Counted from the first letter of the stretch, positions 1 to 8,520 are shown. The stretch is DNA of 64,000 nucleotides from Bulleidia extructa W1219 (GCF_000177375.1 NZ_ADFR01000002.1:62001-126000); one strand, 5' to 3'. The notes: a model not told the origin generated them from the sequence alone. Made by a program: numbers and translations.

Positions 1-168
1 GACGCCTTACAAGTTTGGAAAGACGGTATGGACGCTATGATCGATAAAATAAAGCCTTCTGTGATACTGGTATATGGTGGTAAGTTGGAATATGCTTATA
101 ATGAGGATATAGAAGTGAAATATTTTAAAAATAAAGTAACAGAAAGGATGAAGCATGAAAAGAAATGA
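1..168 (+). CDS. C-terminal end of a DUF4417-type protein (partial)
   Basis: The window opens inside a reading frame that runs to a TGA at 166-168. The visible 55 residues contain a WKDGMDAMIDKIKP stretch followed by VILVYGG, which resembles the C-terminus of DUF4417-type proteins, found in phages, plasmids and Firmicute accessory regions; their biochemical role is not known. The frame overlaps the next small ORF by 14 bases, as in compact phage-like gene strings. The family call is from memory of the motif and only the last part can be seen, so it is moderate at best. Confidence 0.5.
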   Translation, partial: DALQVWKDGMDAMIDKIKPSVILVYGGKLEYAYNEDIEVKYFKNKVTERMKHEKK

Positions 169-427
169 TTTTATAAAGAACTTAGAATTTACCGGCAAAT
201 ACATTCTTTACTATAAAAACAAAGAAATTGAGATATATGAGGATTGTATTCTTGGAATTGATGGAAAAAGAAAACGATATAATAGTTTTAAGGAATTATT
301 TGACATAGATATTTTTGATAAAAAAATTGGTGATATAGTAGATGAATTAAAAAAGTATGATAAATCATGCCACTATCATATTCCAATAATGATGTTTGAT
401 GAAAGCGGTAATGAAGTAATTTTATAA
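155..427 (+). CDS. hypothetical 90-residue protein
   Basis: I do not recognise this protein. It is small, rich in Lys, Glu, Asp and Ile, has no signal peptide or membrane segment, and ends with a Cys-His-His cluster (SCHYHIP) near residue 71. It starts inside the last codons of the preceding DUF4417-like gene, which suggests translational coupling. Phage-derived or accessory origin is inferred from the neighbour, not from its own sequence. Confidence 0.45.
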   Translation: MKRNDFIKNLEFTGKYILYYKNKEIEIYEDCILGIDGKRKRYNSFKELFDIDIFDKKIGDIVDELKKYDKSCHYHIPIMMFDESGNEVIL

Positions 428-433
428 ATATCA

Positions 434-460
434 AAAGGCGCATAAACAGCGCTTTTTATT
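434..460 (+). terminator. weak stem-loop after the 90-residue ORF
   Basis: A short inverted repeat (GGCGC then GCGC, loop ataaaca) is followed by a T-rich stretch. It probably ends the transcript of the two preceding ORFs; the stem is only four to five pairs. Confidence 0.4.
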
Positions 461-476
461 TTGAAAGGAAAAAATA

Positions 477-542
477 ATGGATGGAAGAGGTGCGAGTATA
501 AAGATAAAAAGTAAGGAAGAAACTAAAAAAGAGCTATTTTAA
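477..542 (+). CDS. 21-residue ORF, possible phage-gene remnant
   Basis: A 21-codon frame starts at an ATG preceded by GAAAGGAAA and ends with TAA. It begins MDGRGASIKIK and has no downstream continuation. The good ribosome binding site and abrupt end suggest the 5' end of a longer gene cut off by a rearrangement; an IS3-like end lies just beyond it. Functional status is doubtful. Confidence 0.25.
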   Translation: MDGRGASIKIKSKEETKKELF

Positions 543-555
543 AGTGAACCTCCTC

Positions 556-587
556 AGTCATTGTCCAACTTTTAGGATTCACTTCAT
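556..587. mobile_element. possible terminal repeat of an IS3-family element
   Basis: The stretch reads ATTGTCCAACTTTTAGGATT then CACTTCA. IS3-family elements often end in a TGTCCAACTTTT...TTCA-type inverted repeat. No transposase frame lies on either side, so this would be an orphan end marking an old insertion or deletion. Similarity is by eye only. Confidence 0.3.
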
Positions 588-607
588 TTCTAGCTCGTTT
601 TACCTTC

Positions 608-2059
608 TTATTCTTTCTTTAATTTTTCCGGATATTTTAATTTCGGTAAATCAACCCCTGCTTTAACAATCCCGTTTTCAACAATCAGATCGTCAGCCGC
701 AATTTTAACTAAATCATCTCCATTAATAGAAACCACATAATTACCCAAGAAATATCTCACTTGATTTTCTGAAACTCCATAATGTTTCGCTAAGAATCGA
801 CACTTAGCTATCATTTCTTCTTCGGTATCTATCCTATCTTCAATCACATAATGATGATTCACTTTATATTTCAAAAATGCGACCACTTCTTTTGCCGTAA
901 TCCCTTTGAAACGACCTTCTTTTTCCATCGCAATTAAATCCGGGATACTCACCGCATGATAATGTGAATCGTGCAACCAGTAGAAATACCGACCACTTTT
1001 ATCAGGTTTTATGATACCAAAAACCGGTAAACCATCTGTCACTTTTCCATAATGAGTCATTTTTTTCAAATTCTTACTTAGAATTTTTTCTACTCTCTTA
1101 TCCAATTTTTCTTTTACATCTTCATAGGTAAATAAGTCTGTTTCTTTAACTTTTGTATGTCCTCCATGATTGGATTTTTCTTGGATATATTCCGCCTTTG
1201 GAAACATAGATCTTGGATTTTCTTTTGTAATACCAATTTCTTTTCCATTTTCGTACACATGCCAATGGTCTCCATGATCCACAATCTTGGTAATATTTCT
1301 ACCCTTTAATTTATTCAGTGTTAAGACTCCTACAACCGGTCCTAATTTTTTATTAGGAGTGTCCGGTTTTGGCAAAACAGCTTTAGGATTCGTTGGCTTA
1401 GAAGAATGATTCCCTTTATATTCCCCCACTTTTGCTTTTGGGTAAAAAGGGCGCGGATCTTGATAACTAATAAATTCACCGCCATCTGTTGTATAAATAT
1501 GCCAATGATCCCCATGTCTTAAAATTTTATAGACCGTAGACTTTTTAGCTAAATTCTGAATGGAATGTGTTGGTTTTCCACGATGAGATCCCTTGTATTG
1601 TCCAATTTTAATTTTCTTAAACAAAGAAGACGGATCTTGATAGGTCAAATATTCTTTCCCATCTGCGGTATAAACATGCCAATGATTCCCATGTTTCTTA
1701 ATACTAACCACCCTTTTACCTTTTAATTGTGCCAAAGTAAGAACTGAAACCAATTCTAATCCACCGGTATCCTTCAAATTAGCCGGATTGGTATATGTAA
1801 TATGTTCCTTACCATCTTTAGTGAACACATGCCAATGATCCCCGTGTTTAATCACTTTAACAATATTAGATTTTTGAATGTGATTATCATCTACCAAAAT
1901 AGTAGTAGTGGTATCTTTTTCATATGTTGTCACCTTTGGTTGCACGAATTCCTTCTTTTTCGACTCTGTATTAGAAGCCACTTTTTGATGAAAAGTACAC
2001 GCAGTCAAAGAAAGAACAGCTAAAATAGCGACACTTGTTTTTTTATAAATACGATTCAT
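608..2059 (-). CDS. histidine-triad lipoprotein (Pht-like) of the zinc operon
   Basis: A 483-residue exported lipoprotein with a lipobox ending LTAC at Cys21. Four HG(D/N)HWH triads lie near residues 72, 123, 182 and 262, each within a repeat of about 60 residues, and a fifth variant HDSHYH is at 363-368. HxxHxH triads are the zinc-binding signature of streptococcal Pht proteins, which capture zinc at the cell surface and pass it to the AdcA-type binding protein. The gene is the last of four, 11 bases after the permease, with AAGGAAT before the ATG. At 483 residues it is shorter than most streptococcal Pht proteins (about 800-1000). The family and zinc role are well supported by context; the exact partner is inferred. 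Confidence 0.85.
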   Translation of the reverse strand: MNRIYKKTSVAILAVLSLTACTFHQKVASNTESKKKEFVQPKVTTYEKDTTTTILVDDNHIQKSNIVKVIKHGDHWHVFTKDGKEHITYTNPANLKDTGGLELVSVLTLAQLKGKRVVSIKKHGNHWHVYTADGKEYLTYQDPSSLFKKIKIGQYKGSHRGKPTHSIQNLAKKSTVYKILRHGDHWHIYTTDGGEFISYQDPRPFYPKAKVGEYKGNHSSKPTNPKAVLPKPDTPNKKLGPVVGVLTLNKLKGRNITKIVDHGDHWHVYENGKEIGITKENPRSMFPKAEYIQEKSNHGGHTKVKETDLFTYEDVKEKLDKRVEKILSKNLKKMTHYGKVTDGLPVFGIIKPDKSGRYFYWLHDSHYHAVSIPDLIAMEKEGRFKGITAKEVVAFLKYKVNHHYVIEDRIDTEEEMIAKCRFLAKHYGVSENQVRYFLGNYVVSINGDDLVKIAADDLIVENGIVKAGVDLPKLKYPEKLKKE

Positions 2060-2070
2060 ATCTATTCCTT

Positions 2071-2865
2071 TTATTTTCTCCTTACCAACATTGCGAAGAT
2101 CAGAAAAGTCACCGCAATCAACACAATCACAGATCCTGGTTTCAAATTTGCGTAATAAGAAACCAATAACCCTATGTAAACAAATAATACCGATAAACCA
2201 ATGGATAAAAATAAAGTGGCCTTATAAGTTCTCGCAAATTGCATGGCACAAATTACCGGAATAACTAATAAAGATGACACAATCAAAGATCCAATAGTTT
2301 TAGCTGACATTGATATGGCGATCGCACTTAAGAAAGTAAATACAAACTGAATACGTTTTGCATTTACCCCTAAAATAGGCGCCGCTTTAGGATCAAATAC
2401 ACTTAAATATAATTGATCATAAATCCACCTATATAACACGATTACCACCATTGCAATTCCTAAGACTAAGTAAAATTCATCATCCGAAATTGTTACAATT
2501 GACCCAAATAAATAAGAACTAATCGAATTACTATTTCCTGTAAAACTGGAGAAAATACCCGCTAACCCGATGGAAGCCGCCAAAATGATGACTGTCGATA
2601 TTTCTTGATAAGATCTTAATTTTTGTTGAATAAATTCAATGCTTAAGCCTGCTATCACACAAGCTATAATAGATCCTAGTAAAGGATTAATCCCCATACA
2701 CAAACCAATTGCAACGCCCGCCAATGAAGAATGAGCTAATGTATCTCCCATCATAGATAACCGTTTCAATAGAATCGGAAACCCCATACAAGGAAGAATG
2801 ATGGCTAATAATGTTCCAACAATGAAAGCTCTTTGCATGAATTCATAATGAAACAAATCAAGCAT
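2071..2865 (-). CDS. zinc/manganese-type ABC transporter permease (ZnuB/AdcB family)
   Basis: A 264-residue protein with eight to nine hydrophobic segments, typical of the ABC-3 permease family that moves zinc or manganese across the membrane. It carries the LAHSSLAGVAIG stretch and a central cytoplasmic loop (DPKAAPILGVNAKR) typical of these permeases. Its start overlaps the end of the ATPase gene by 8 bases, indicating translational coupling. Zinc rather than manganese is inferred from the histidine-triad gene downstream and the His-rich loop of the binding protein. Confidence 0.9.
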   Translation of the reverse strand: MLDLFHYEFMQRAFIVGTLLAIILPCMGFPILLKRLSMMGDTLAHSSLAGVAIGLCMGINPLLGSIIACVIAGLSIEFIQQKLRSYQEISTVIILAASIGLAGIFSSFTGNSNSISSYLFGSIVTISDDEFYLVLGIAMVVIVLYRWIYDQLYLSVFDPKAAPILGVNAKRIQFVFTFLSAIAISMSAKTIGSLIVSSLLVIPVICAMQFARTYKATLFLSIGLSVLFVYIGLLVSYYANLKPGSVIVLIAVTFLIFAMLVRRK

Positions 2866-3508
2866 ACATAATCTCCTCCCATTGTCCCCTCACCAGACGG
2901 AGAATTCGATCAACATGAATTTGAACATCTTGCAGATGATGGGTCACCATTAAAATCGTTTTCCCCTCTTTCTTCAATCGTTCTAACATTCGATAAAGTT
3001 CCTCTGAAAATAGCTGGTCCACTCCTGAAGTTGGCTCATCCAAAATAATCAATTTCGCATTTTTAATCAGTGCTAATAAAATAGCGACCCGTTGAAGTTG
3101 ACCACCCGATAATTCATTGAGCATTTTATGACCCTGTTCTTCTAAATTCACCAATTTAAGGTAAGAACCATAGTCTTTTCCTTTTTTTAAAAAACGCAAA
3201 TGAATCTTGACCACTTCTATCACTGTGGTGGGAAAATTACGATAATTCATGACTGAATTCTGTGAAATATAAGCAATATCTTCATAATGGGGCTTTTCAT
3301 TCACTAAATCTCCAAACAACCGGATTTCACCTTGCTGAGGTTTTAAATTTCCAAGAATCAGATTAAGCAAAGTACTCTTTCCGGCTCCATTTTCCCCAAC
3401 CATCGCAACGAACTCTCCTTCATTTATTTCTCCATTTAAATGTTGTAAAATCCATTCCTGATGATCATAGGTAAAACAAACATTGGATAGTTGAAGAATT
3501 TTATTCAT
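2858..3508 (-). CDS. zinc/manganese-type ABC transporter ATPase (ZnuC/AdcC family)
   Basis: A 216-residue cytoplasmic ATPase. Walker A GENGAGKST is near residue 38, the signature LSGGQLQRV near 134 and Walker B LIILDEPTSG near 153, followed by a switch His (MVTHH). It powers the neighbouring permease. It overlaps both the upstream binding-protein gene and the downstream permease gene by 8 bases, so the three genes form one coupled unit. Confidence 0.93.
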   Translation of the reverse strand: MNKILQLSNVCFTYDHQEWILQHLNGEINEGEFVAMVGENGAGKSTLLNLILGNLKPQQGEIRLFGDLVNEKPHYEDIAYISQNSVMNYRNFPTTVIEVVKIHLRFLKKGKDYGSYLKLVNLEEQGHKMLNELSGGQLQRVAILLALIKNAKLIILDEPTSGVDQLFSEELYRMLERLKKEGKTILMVTHHLQDVQIHVDRILRLVRGQWEEIMYA

Positions 3509-4457
3509 GAAACGATTTCACCAAATTTTCTAAGTTCTTTTCCATTAGTCCAATATATCCCAATTTTTCTTCTTCGCCTGTAATGCTTTCCAAAGTATAT
3601 AGGACATCTGTGCGAACTCCCACTTCTTTTGCCAAAGTTTTAGCCACTTTCGGTGTTGCCTTCCCTTCAAAGAAAATCACCTTGATTTTATGCTTCTTTA
3701 CAAAATCAGCCAATTTTTTCAACTGTTGAGCGGTTGGCTCTTCTTCAGGAGAAATACCGGCGATAGCGGCTTGTTTTAAACCATAATCCCTCGCTAAATA
3801 ATTAAACGCAGCGTGTGATACTACAAAATGTTTCTCTACGTTAGCTGGAAGTTTAGCAATTTCTGAACTGAATTTTTCATCAAGTTTCTTAAAATCAGCC
3901 AAAGACTTTTCTAAATTTCTCTTATAAAAATCTTTATTTTCAGGATCTAAATTCGATACTTTCTCATAAATACTCTTTAATTCAAACATCGCATTTTTCA
4001 CGCTTAACCATGTATGAGGATTCACCTGATGTTCTTCTTTTCCATGTTTTTCTTTGTCATGATCGTGACCATCCTGAGAAGTAGCTTTCAATAAAGTCAA
4101 TCCAACGGATAAGTCCAAAAACTTGTTATTATCTTTCACGGTTTTCTTTAAAGCCTCTATAAATGACTCCATTCCTGCTCCATTATAAATAATTAGATCC
4201 GCCTTGGAAATTTCAGCCATATCTTTTGTCTGAAGCTCATAGTCATGAGGTTCTTGATCTCCTTTGATAATTTGACGAACCTCCATCTTATCCCCGACAA
4301 TACGATTTGTTAAATCTCGAACGGGATAGAAAGTTGTGTAGATCACCTTCTTCTTTTGTTGTTTTGTCTCACTCTTCGTCACTTTACTAGAACAGCCAGC
4401 CAATCCCAAAGCCGTCACCAGAAAAACACCCAGTAATTTTTTTATCAAACAATTCAT
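3501..4457 (-). CDS. zinc-binding lipoprotein (ZnuA/AdcA family)
   Basis: A 318-residue substrate-binding lipoprotein with a lipobox LAGC (Cys22). It has cluster A-1 features: EPHDYEL, NPHTWLS and VSHAAFNYLARDYGL supply metal-ligand histidines, and an acidic, His-rich loop (GHDHDKEKHGKEEH) near residue 133 is characteristic of zinc rather than manganese binders. It ends without the ZinT-like domain of streptococcal AdcA. First gene of the operon, with GAGAGGA before the ATG; the upstream region carries palindromic operator candidates. Confidence 0.92.
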   Translation of the reverse strand: MNCLIKKLLGVFLVTALGLAGCSSKVTKSETKQQKKKVIYTTFYPVRDLTNRIVGDKMEVRQIIKGDQEPHDYELQTKDMAEISKADLIIYNGAGMESFIEALKKTVKDNNKFLDLSVGLTLLKATSQDGHDHDKEKHGKEEHQVNPHTWLSVKNAMFELKSIYEKVSNLDPENKDFYKRNLEKSLADFKKLDEKFSSEIAKLPANVEKHFVVSHAAFNYLARDYGLKQAAIAGISPEEEPTAQQLKKLADFVKKHKIKVIFFEGKATPKVAKTLAKEVGVRTDVLYTLESITGEEEKLGYIGLMEKNLENLVKSFHE

Positions 4458-4615
4458 TTCGTCCTCTCTTTCCCTAATTTAATAGTTGAATAAAATCAAC
4501 CCAATATCACAAATATACTCATCTATTTTTCTCTCGTCAACCTTTATTATTCAAAAATATCATTTTTCTTAAAATATCGATAAAATAAGGCTTTTCGTCA
4601 TATTATTTGTTCATA

Positions 4616-4629
4616 TGAGTGATTATTCA
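4616..4629. promoter_or_regulatory. imperfect inverted repeat, second operator candidate
   Basis: TGAG-TGATTA-TTCA has the same half-site spacing as the perfect palindrome at 4649-4670, with one mismatch in the left half. Two sites about 33 bases apart suggest cooperative repressor binding upstream of the zinc operon. The cognate protein is unknown. Confidence 0.4.
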
Positions 4630-4648
4630 AACAAATATATCAACTTTT

Positions 4649-4670
4649 TATTTGAATATATATTCAAATA
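4649..4670. promoter_or_regulatory. perfect 22-bp palindrome, likely metal-regulator operator
   Basis: The core TTTGAATATATATTCAAA is flanked by TA on each side, giving a perfect 22-bp dyad. Its TGAA-N6-TTCA centre matches the 12-2-12 layout of ArsR/SmtB-family operators and does not resemble the AdcR box (TTAAC-N2-GTTAA) or a Zur box. It lies between the zinc operon and the deacetylase gene. That it controls zinc uptake is inferred from position. Confidence 0.55.
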
Positions 4671-4813
4671 TTATACACTTAAAATACCACATTATATTCA
4701 AATGTTAATTTCTATTCATTTTGCTTTATAATAAAAGTAAACTTACGGATAGGAAAACAAATCATTCTATTACTAAAATATATAAACTCCAATATCCCAG
4801 AAAGGACGTCAGC

Positions 4814-6248
4814 ATGAAAAAACATTCTTGGGCAAAGTGGCTTCTCATCAGCTTATTATTCACCATAATCATTTATGGCATTTCCTTTGTTTTTTCAATA
4901 AAAAACAATTGTTTTTGAATCTATGCCTTCATCAACCGTCGACTACAAATCTTCCTATGATGATTCACACACAAAAGCTTATGAGAGATGGTCTCTTTTA
5001 CCGTTCTATAAAAAAGAAGTTCCCTTTACCCGTAGCGGTCATGTGGATACCACAAAACTAGGTTCTTATACCCTGCGATACAAAGTCGATCAAGGAAACC
5101 TTAAAAAAGAAGTCATTCAAAATGTTCGAGTGGTTGACCGTGAAGCACCAAAAATTCAATTAACTCATAAACCGAATTCTTATACGCCTATTGGTCATGA
5201 TTACCAAGAAGAAGGCTTCACTTGCATGGATAATTACGATGGTGATTTAACCAAACAAGTCAAAAAAGAAATCAAAGACGGTGTGGTCTATTATAGTGTC
5301 CAAGATAGTTCGGGAAATATGACTAAGGTAGAGCGAAAAATCATCTATGATGATCGTAAAGGTCCACAAATTCAATTACTTGGTGGAAAAGAAATCCAGT
5401 GGCCAAAAGGTCAAAAATGGGTAGATACTTACCAAGCCATAGATGATGTCGATGGTGATGTTACTAAAAATGTGCGTGTTTCAGGAACGGTCAATGTCAA
5501 TCAAGTGGGTGATTATAACCTCAGCTATCAAGTAGAAGATGCCCATCATAATAAAACTGAGCTGAAACGAATTGTCCATGTAGTCGAACCTTCCAAAATG
5601 ACCAAATCCAATGAAAAAACCATCTATCTCACTTTTGATGATGGTCCTAGTCGTTATACAGAAGAATTATTAGCTATTTTAGCCAAGAACCAAGTAAAAG
5701 CCACTTTCTTTACAACTTCTTGTGATAAAACTCATCTTCACATGATTCGCAAAGAAGCGGAAGCTGGACATACGATAGCCTTACATACTTATACTCATAA
5801 TTACCAAAAAATTTATTCTTCTAAACAAGCCTTTTGGAAAGACTTCTATGCACAGATGAATACTATTAAATCCCAAACAGGGAAAGGAACTAAGTTATTT
5901 CGTTTTGCAGGAGGCTCTTCCAATACAGTATCACGAAACTATACAAAAGGAATCATGCGTGAATTGGTAAAAGAAATAACGCTAAAAGGCTATGTCTATT
6001 TTGATTGGAATGTTTCCTCAGGTGATGCCGGTAGTACCACTTCCTCCGATGGGGTTTATAACAACGTCATTCGTCAAATCAAGGCCAACACAAAATACCA
6101 TTACCCTTCTGTCGTTCTCCAACATGACACAAAACTTTATTCCATTCGTGCTGTAGAAAGAATCATTAAATGGGGAAAAGCTAATGGCTATACTTTTGCG
6201 ACATTGGATACTCATTCTTTCGCCCCTCATCATCCGATTGCTAATTAA
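4814..6248 (+). pseudogene. PgdA-like polysaccharide deacetylase, interrupted by a frameshift
   Basis: Translation from the ATG at 4814 (AAAGGA upstream) gives an N-terminal membrane anchor that ends at TGA 4916-4918. The rest of the protein is in another frame, opening after a stop at 4899 and usable from ATG 4923. Removing one A from the A6 run at 4900-4905 joins anchor and body. The body has Ig-like/DUF5011-type repeats and then a NodB deacetylase domain with TFDDGPS (about 5632), HTYTH (about 5785), RFAGGS, DWNVSSGD and LQHD motifs. PgdA-type enzymes de-N-acetylate wall glycans and give lysozyme resistance. The ATG at 4923 lacks a good ribosome binding site. Decay, phase variation or sequencing error are all possible. 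Confidence 0.8.
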
Positions 6249-6272
6249 AAGGGATTTCAAGATCCCTTTTTT
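6247..6272 (+). terminator. terminator of the deacetylase gene
   Basis: AAAAGGGAT and ATCCCTTTT flank a short loop and are followed by more T. The stem starts inside the stop codon of the deacetylase frame. Confidence 0.8.
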
Positions 6273-6402
6273 GCAAAACTTCCACCCCTATCCCTCATCC
6301 GTCTTCTTTTCCTTTTGTATACAAGATTATATCTAGAACTTTTCTTGAAAGTATTTTCTACCATCTCCTATAATAAGAAGAGAAAGGTCTATTTATACAT
6401 TT

Positions 6403-6747
6403 ATGCAATTACTTGTTCATATTACCAATCACGAAGAAAGTGTTTCTCCTATTTTAGCAAAAATGATGGAATCGGGTTTTCATGGTGCCAGTGTCTTAGA
6501 TTGTGAAGGCATGTTAGCTAATTTAAACCATTCTGACGAAGTAAAAACACTATCCATGTTTGGAGGTTTACGGCAATTTTTAAATCCCGAACGTCCTCAA
6601 AATAAAATTATTATGGTTGTTCTCAAAGACGAACAAATTCAAACAGGAATTGAAATTATTCACCAAATTTCCGGTGATTTAAAATTACCAAATAGCGGTG
6701 TTTTATTCTGCTTACCAGTTACACGATGGGAAGGAGTCACCGATTAA
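6403..6747 (+). CDS. P-II-like (GlnB-fold) regulatory protein
   Basis: A 114-residue protein with the beta-alpha-beta-beta-alpha-beta pattern of P-II-like sensors: MQLLVHITN, a helix ending GFHGASVLDCEGM, a flexible T-loop-like stretch (residues 40-60), then KIIMVVLKDEQI and a second helix. Such proteins bind small effectors and control a neighbouring transporter or enzyme. The conserved tyrosine T-loop of true GlnB is absent, so this is a P-II-like variant rather than a nitrogen regulator. Its stop codon shares one base with the start of the antiporter gene (TAATG), implying coupled expression and functional partnership. Confidence 0.65.
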   Translation: MQLLVHITNHEESVSPILAKMMESGFHGASVLDCEGMLANLNHSDEVKTLSMFGGLRQFLNPERPQNKIIMVVLKDEQIQTGIEIIHQISGDLKLPNSGVLFCLPVTRWEGVTD

Positions 6748-7916
6748 TGAGTCTTACCTTCCCTCTTGGTCTTGCTATTTTGGTGGGATTATTATTAACG
6801 TTAGTTACCAAAAAAATCCAACTGCCAAATGTAACAGCTTATATTCTCATTGGTGTTTTGATAGGACCTCATCTACTTAATATCCTCAATCATGAAACCT
6901 TAGCATCTTTAGGTATCATTCCTGAAGTTGCTTTAGGTTTTATTGCCTTTTCAATCGGCGATGAATTTGAGTTAAAAACCTTAAAATCCATTGGGAAACC
7001 GGCCCTAATCATCACTCTTTTTGAAGCATTGGGAGCTGTCTTAATTGTGGATACAGTCACTTTATTGTTAGGTTTTCCACCAGCAGAATGTTTGATTCTT
7101 GGGGCTTTAGCTGCTTCTACAGCTCCCGCCGCCACTTTAATGATTGTCCGTCAATATAAAGCAGACGGTCCTTTAACCAGAATGTTATTACCGGTGGTCG
7201 CAGCTGATGATGCCATCGGTCTAATTACGTATTCCATTTCAATTTCCATTGCGATTGGCATGATGAATCATCAAGCCTTTTCTTTGGTGAATACCATTCT
7301 ATTTCCAATTGTCAAAATCATAGCTTCTCTGGTTTTAGGCATCGTCTTAGGACTCATTCTATCTTTTATCCACCGGTATTTTCAAATTGTGATGAATCGT
7401 ATGTCACTATGTATTAGTTTTATCCTAATTGCTTGTGCTTTAGCAAAAAGTTTTGGACTAAGTGATCTATTAGTCTGCATGGCTTTAGGTTCTTCCTATG
7501 TGAACACCCGAAAAGATGCTCAAAAAGTACTGTCTTCCATCAATGATTGGACTTATCCTCTTTTTATTCTTTTCTTTGTGTTATCCGGTGCCGAGTTAAA
7601 TCTATCCGCTTTACCAAAAGTCGGTATCCTAGGCATTCTCTATATCTCACTCCGTTTTGGTGGAAAATGGTTGGGATCTTATGTCGGTGCAAATATTTCA
7701 AAACAACCATCCGTTGTTAAAAACTATATCGGCTTTGCGTTAATGCCTCAAGCCGGTGTGGCTATTGGTTTGGCTACTTTAGTCATTAAAGATATGCCTG
7801 GTGAATTGGGAATGGAAATTCAAACCATTATTCTTTCCGCCACCTTGATTTACGAACTAATCGGGCCATTGTCTGCTAAGTTTGCCTTAACACAAGCCAA
7901 TGAAATTCATGCTTGA
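6747..7916 (+). CDS. CPA-type cation/proton antiporter
   Basis: A 389-residue membrane protein of about eleven to twelve segments with features of the CPA2/Kef-NhaS family: LPNVTAYILIGVLIGP near the N-terminus, a LAASTAPAATLMIVRQYKADGP stretch and a membrane acidic pair (VVAADDAIGLI) expected for proton-coupled exchange. I chose the ATG at 6747 because AAGGAG lies ten bases upstream and the start overlaps the P-II-like stop; an earlier ATG at 6726 would lie deep in that gene. There is no C-terminal TrkA domain, so the small P-II-like protein may provide the regulatory input instead. The ion (Na+ or K+) cannot be told from sequence. Confidence 0.85.
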   Translation: MSLTFPLGLAILVGLLLTLVTKKIQLPNVTAYILIGVLIGPHLLNILNHETLASLGIIPEVALGFIAFSIGDEFELKTLKSIGKPALIITLFEALGAVLIVDTVTLLLGFPPAECLILGALAASTAPAATLMIVRQYKADGPLTRMLLPVVAADDAIGLITYSISISIAIGMMNHQAFSLVNTILFPIVKIIASLVLGIVLGLILSFIHRYFQIVMNRMSLCISFILIACALAKSFGLSDLLVCMALGSSYVNTRKDAQKVLSSINDWTYPLFILFFVLSGAELNLSALPKVGILGILYISLRFGGKWLGSYVGANISKQPSVVKNYIGFALMPQAGVAIGLATLVIKDMPGELGMEIQTIILSATLIYELIGPLSAKFALTQANEIHA

Positions 7917-7941
7917 TCTCAATAAATAATTTTCTATATAT

Positions 7942-7972
7942 AAAAACACCATTCATTTCAGATGGTGTTTTT
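7942..7972. terminator. bidirectional terminator between convergent genes
   Basis: AAAAACACCAT and ATGGTGTTTTT form an 11-bp stem that can end transcription of the antiporter gene and of the convergent gene at 8029. Confidence 0.85.
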
Positions 7973-8028
7973 ATACCTATAGGTGATCATCCAATTCCTT
8001 TCAACAATCAAAAATTCTAGCATTTTTC

Positions 8029-8520
8029 CTAATCAACATCACATATAAGGGCTTTCCCTGTTTCATCTGGGAATAGAAGACATAACTTCTCAATCAGTAC
8101 ATCTAATTCCTCTAAATCACAACTTTTTATATCAATTCTTTCATTGTTTCTAAATTGCAACGCATAACCAAAATATTTCCCTTTCACAAATAATGAATGA
8201 ATCAACATTGGTTCAATGGCATATAATTCATGAAAAAACACTATCTTTTCTTTTTTGTTTCTTTTTAAAACAATTCCATTTTCAAAAAGTTTTACCTCTT
8301 GCCATAAATCAAACTCTGTCGGCAAAATAAATTTTCTTTTCCCTTTTGAAACAAAAATCAAATTTCCTAACTCTGTTACCGTTGGAATCGGAACACTTCC
8401 CATCGCAAAAATGATTGTTTTTAATTTATAGGAAGGACCAACTGGTGGTTTTACAACTTTCTTTATCAAAAAGGCTCCCAATATAGCCAATAAACCGATC
8501 ACTAAAAATTTTTCCATCAT
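8029..8520 (-). CDS. hypothetical membrane-anchored protein, possible PH-like domain
   Basis: A 163-residue protein with one N-terminal membrane helix (residues 4-20) followed by a mainly beta-strand region and a C-terminal helix, a layout seen in small bacterial PH-like (bPH) proteins. No catalytic motif is visible. It is followed by the shared terminator and lies 29 bases downstream of the deoxyribosyltransferase-like gene, so the two may be co-transcribed. I do not recognise a named family. Confidence 0.55.
   Translation of the reverse strand: MMEKFLVIGLLAILGAFLIKKVVKPPVGPSYKLKTIIFAMGSVPIPTVTELGNLIFVSKGKRKFILPTEFDLWQEVKLFENGIVLKRNKKEKIVFFHELYAIEPMLIHSLFVKGKYFGYALQFRNNERIDIKSCDLEELDVLIEKLCLLFPDETGKALICDVD

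Larger units (their letters stand above)
4458..4813. other. 356-bp divergent control region
   Basis: This very AT-rich stretch separates the zinc operon from the deacetylase gene and contains no credible gene. It holds at least two TGAA-N6-TTCA-like inverted repeats (listed separately) and further TATTCAAA half-sites near 4624, 4661 and 4695. Promoters for both directions must lie here; I could not assign -35/-10 pairs confidently. Confidence 0.6.

Noticed and set aside
4458-4813. AdcR or Zur box
   Set aside because: No TTAAC-N2-GTTAA and no classic TAATnATTA Zur dyad; the palindromes present are of TGAA-N6-TTCA type.
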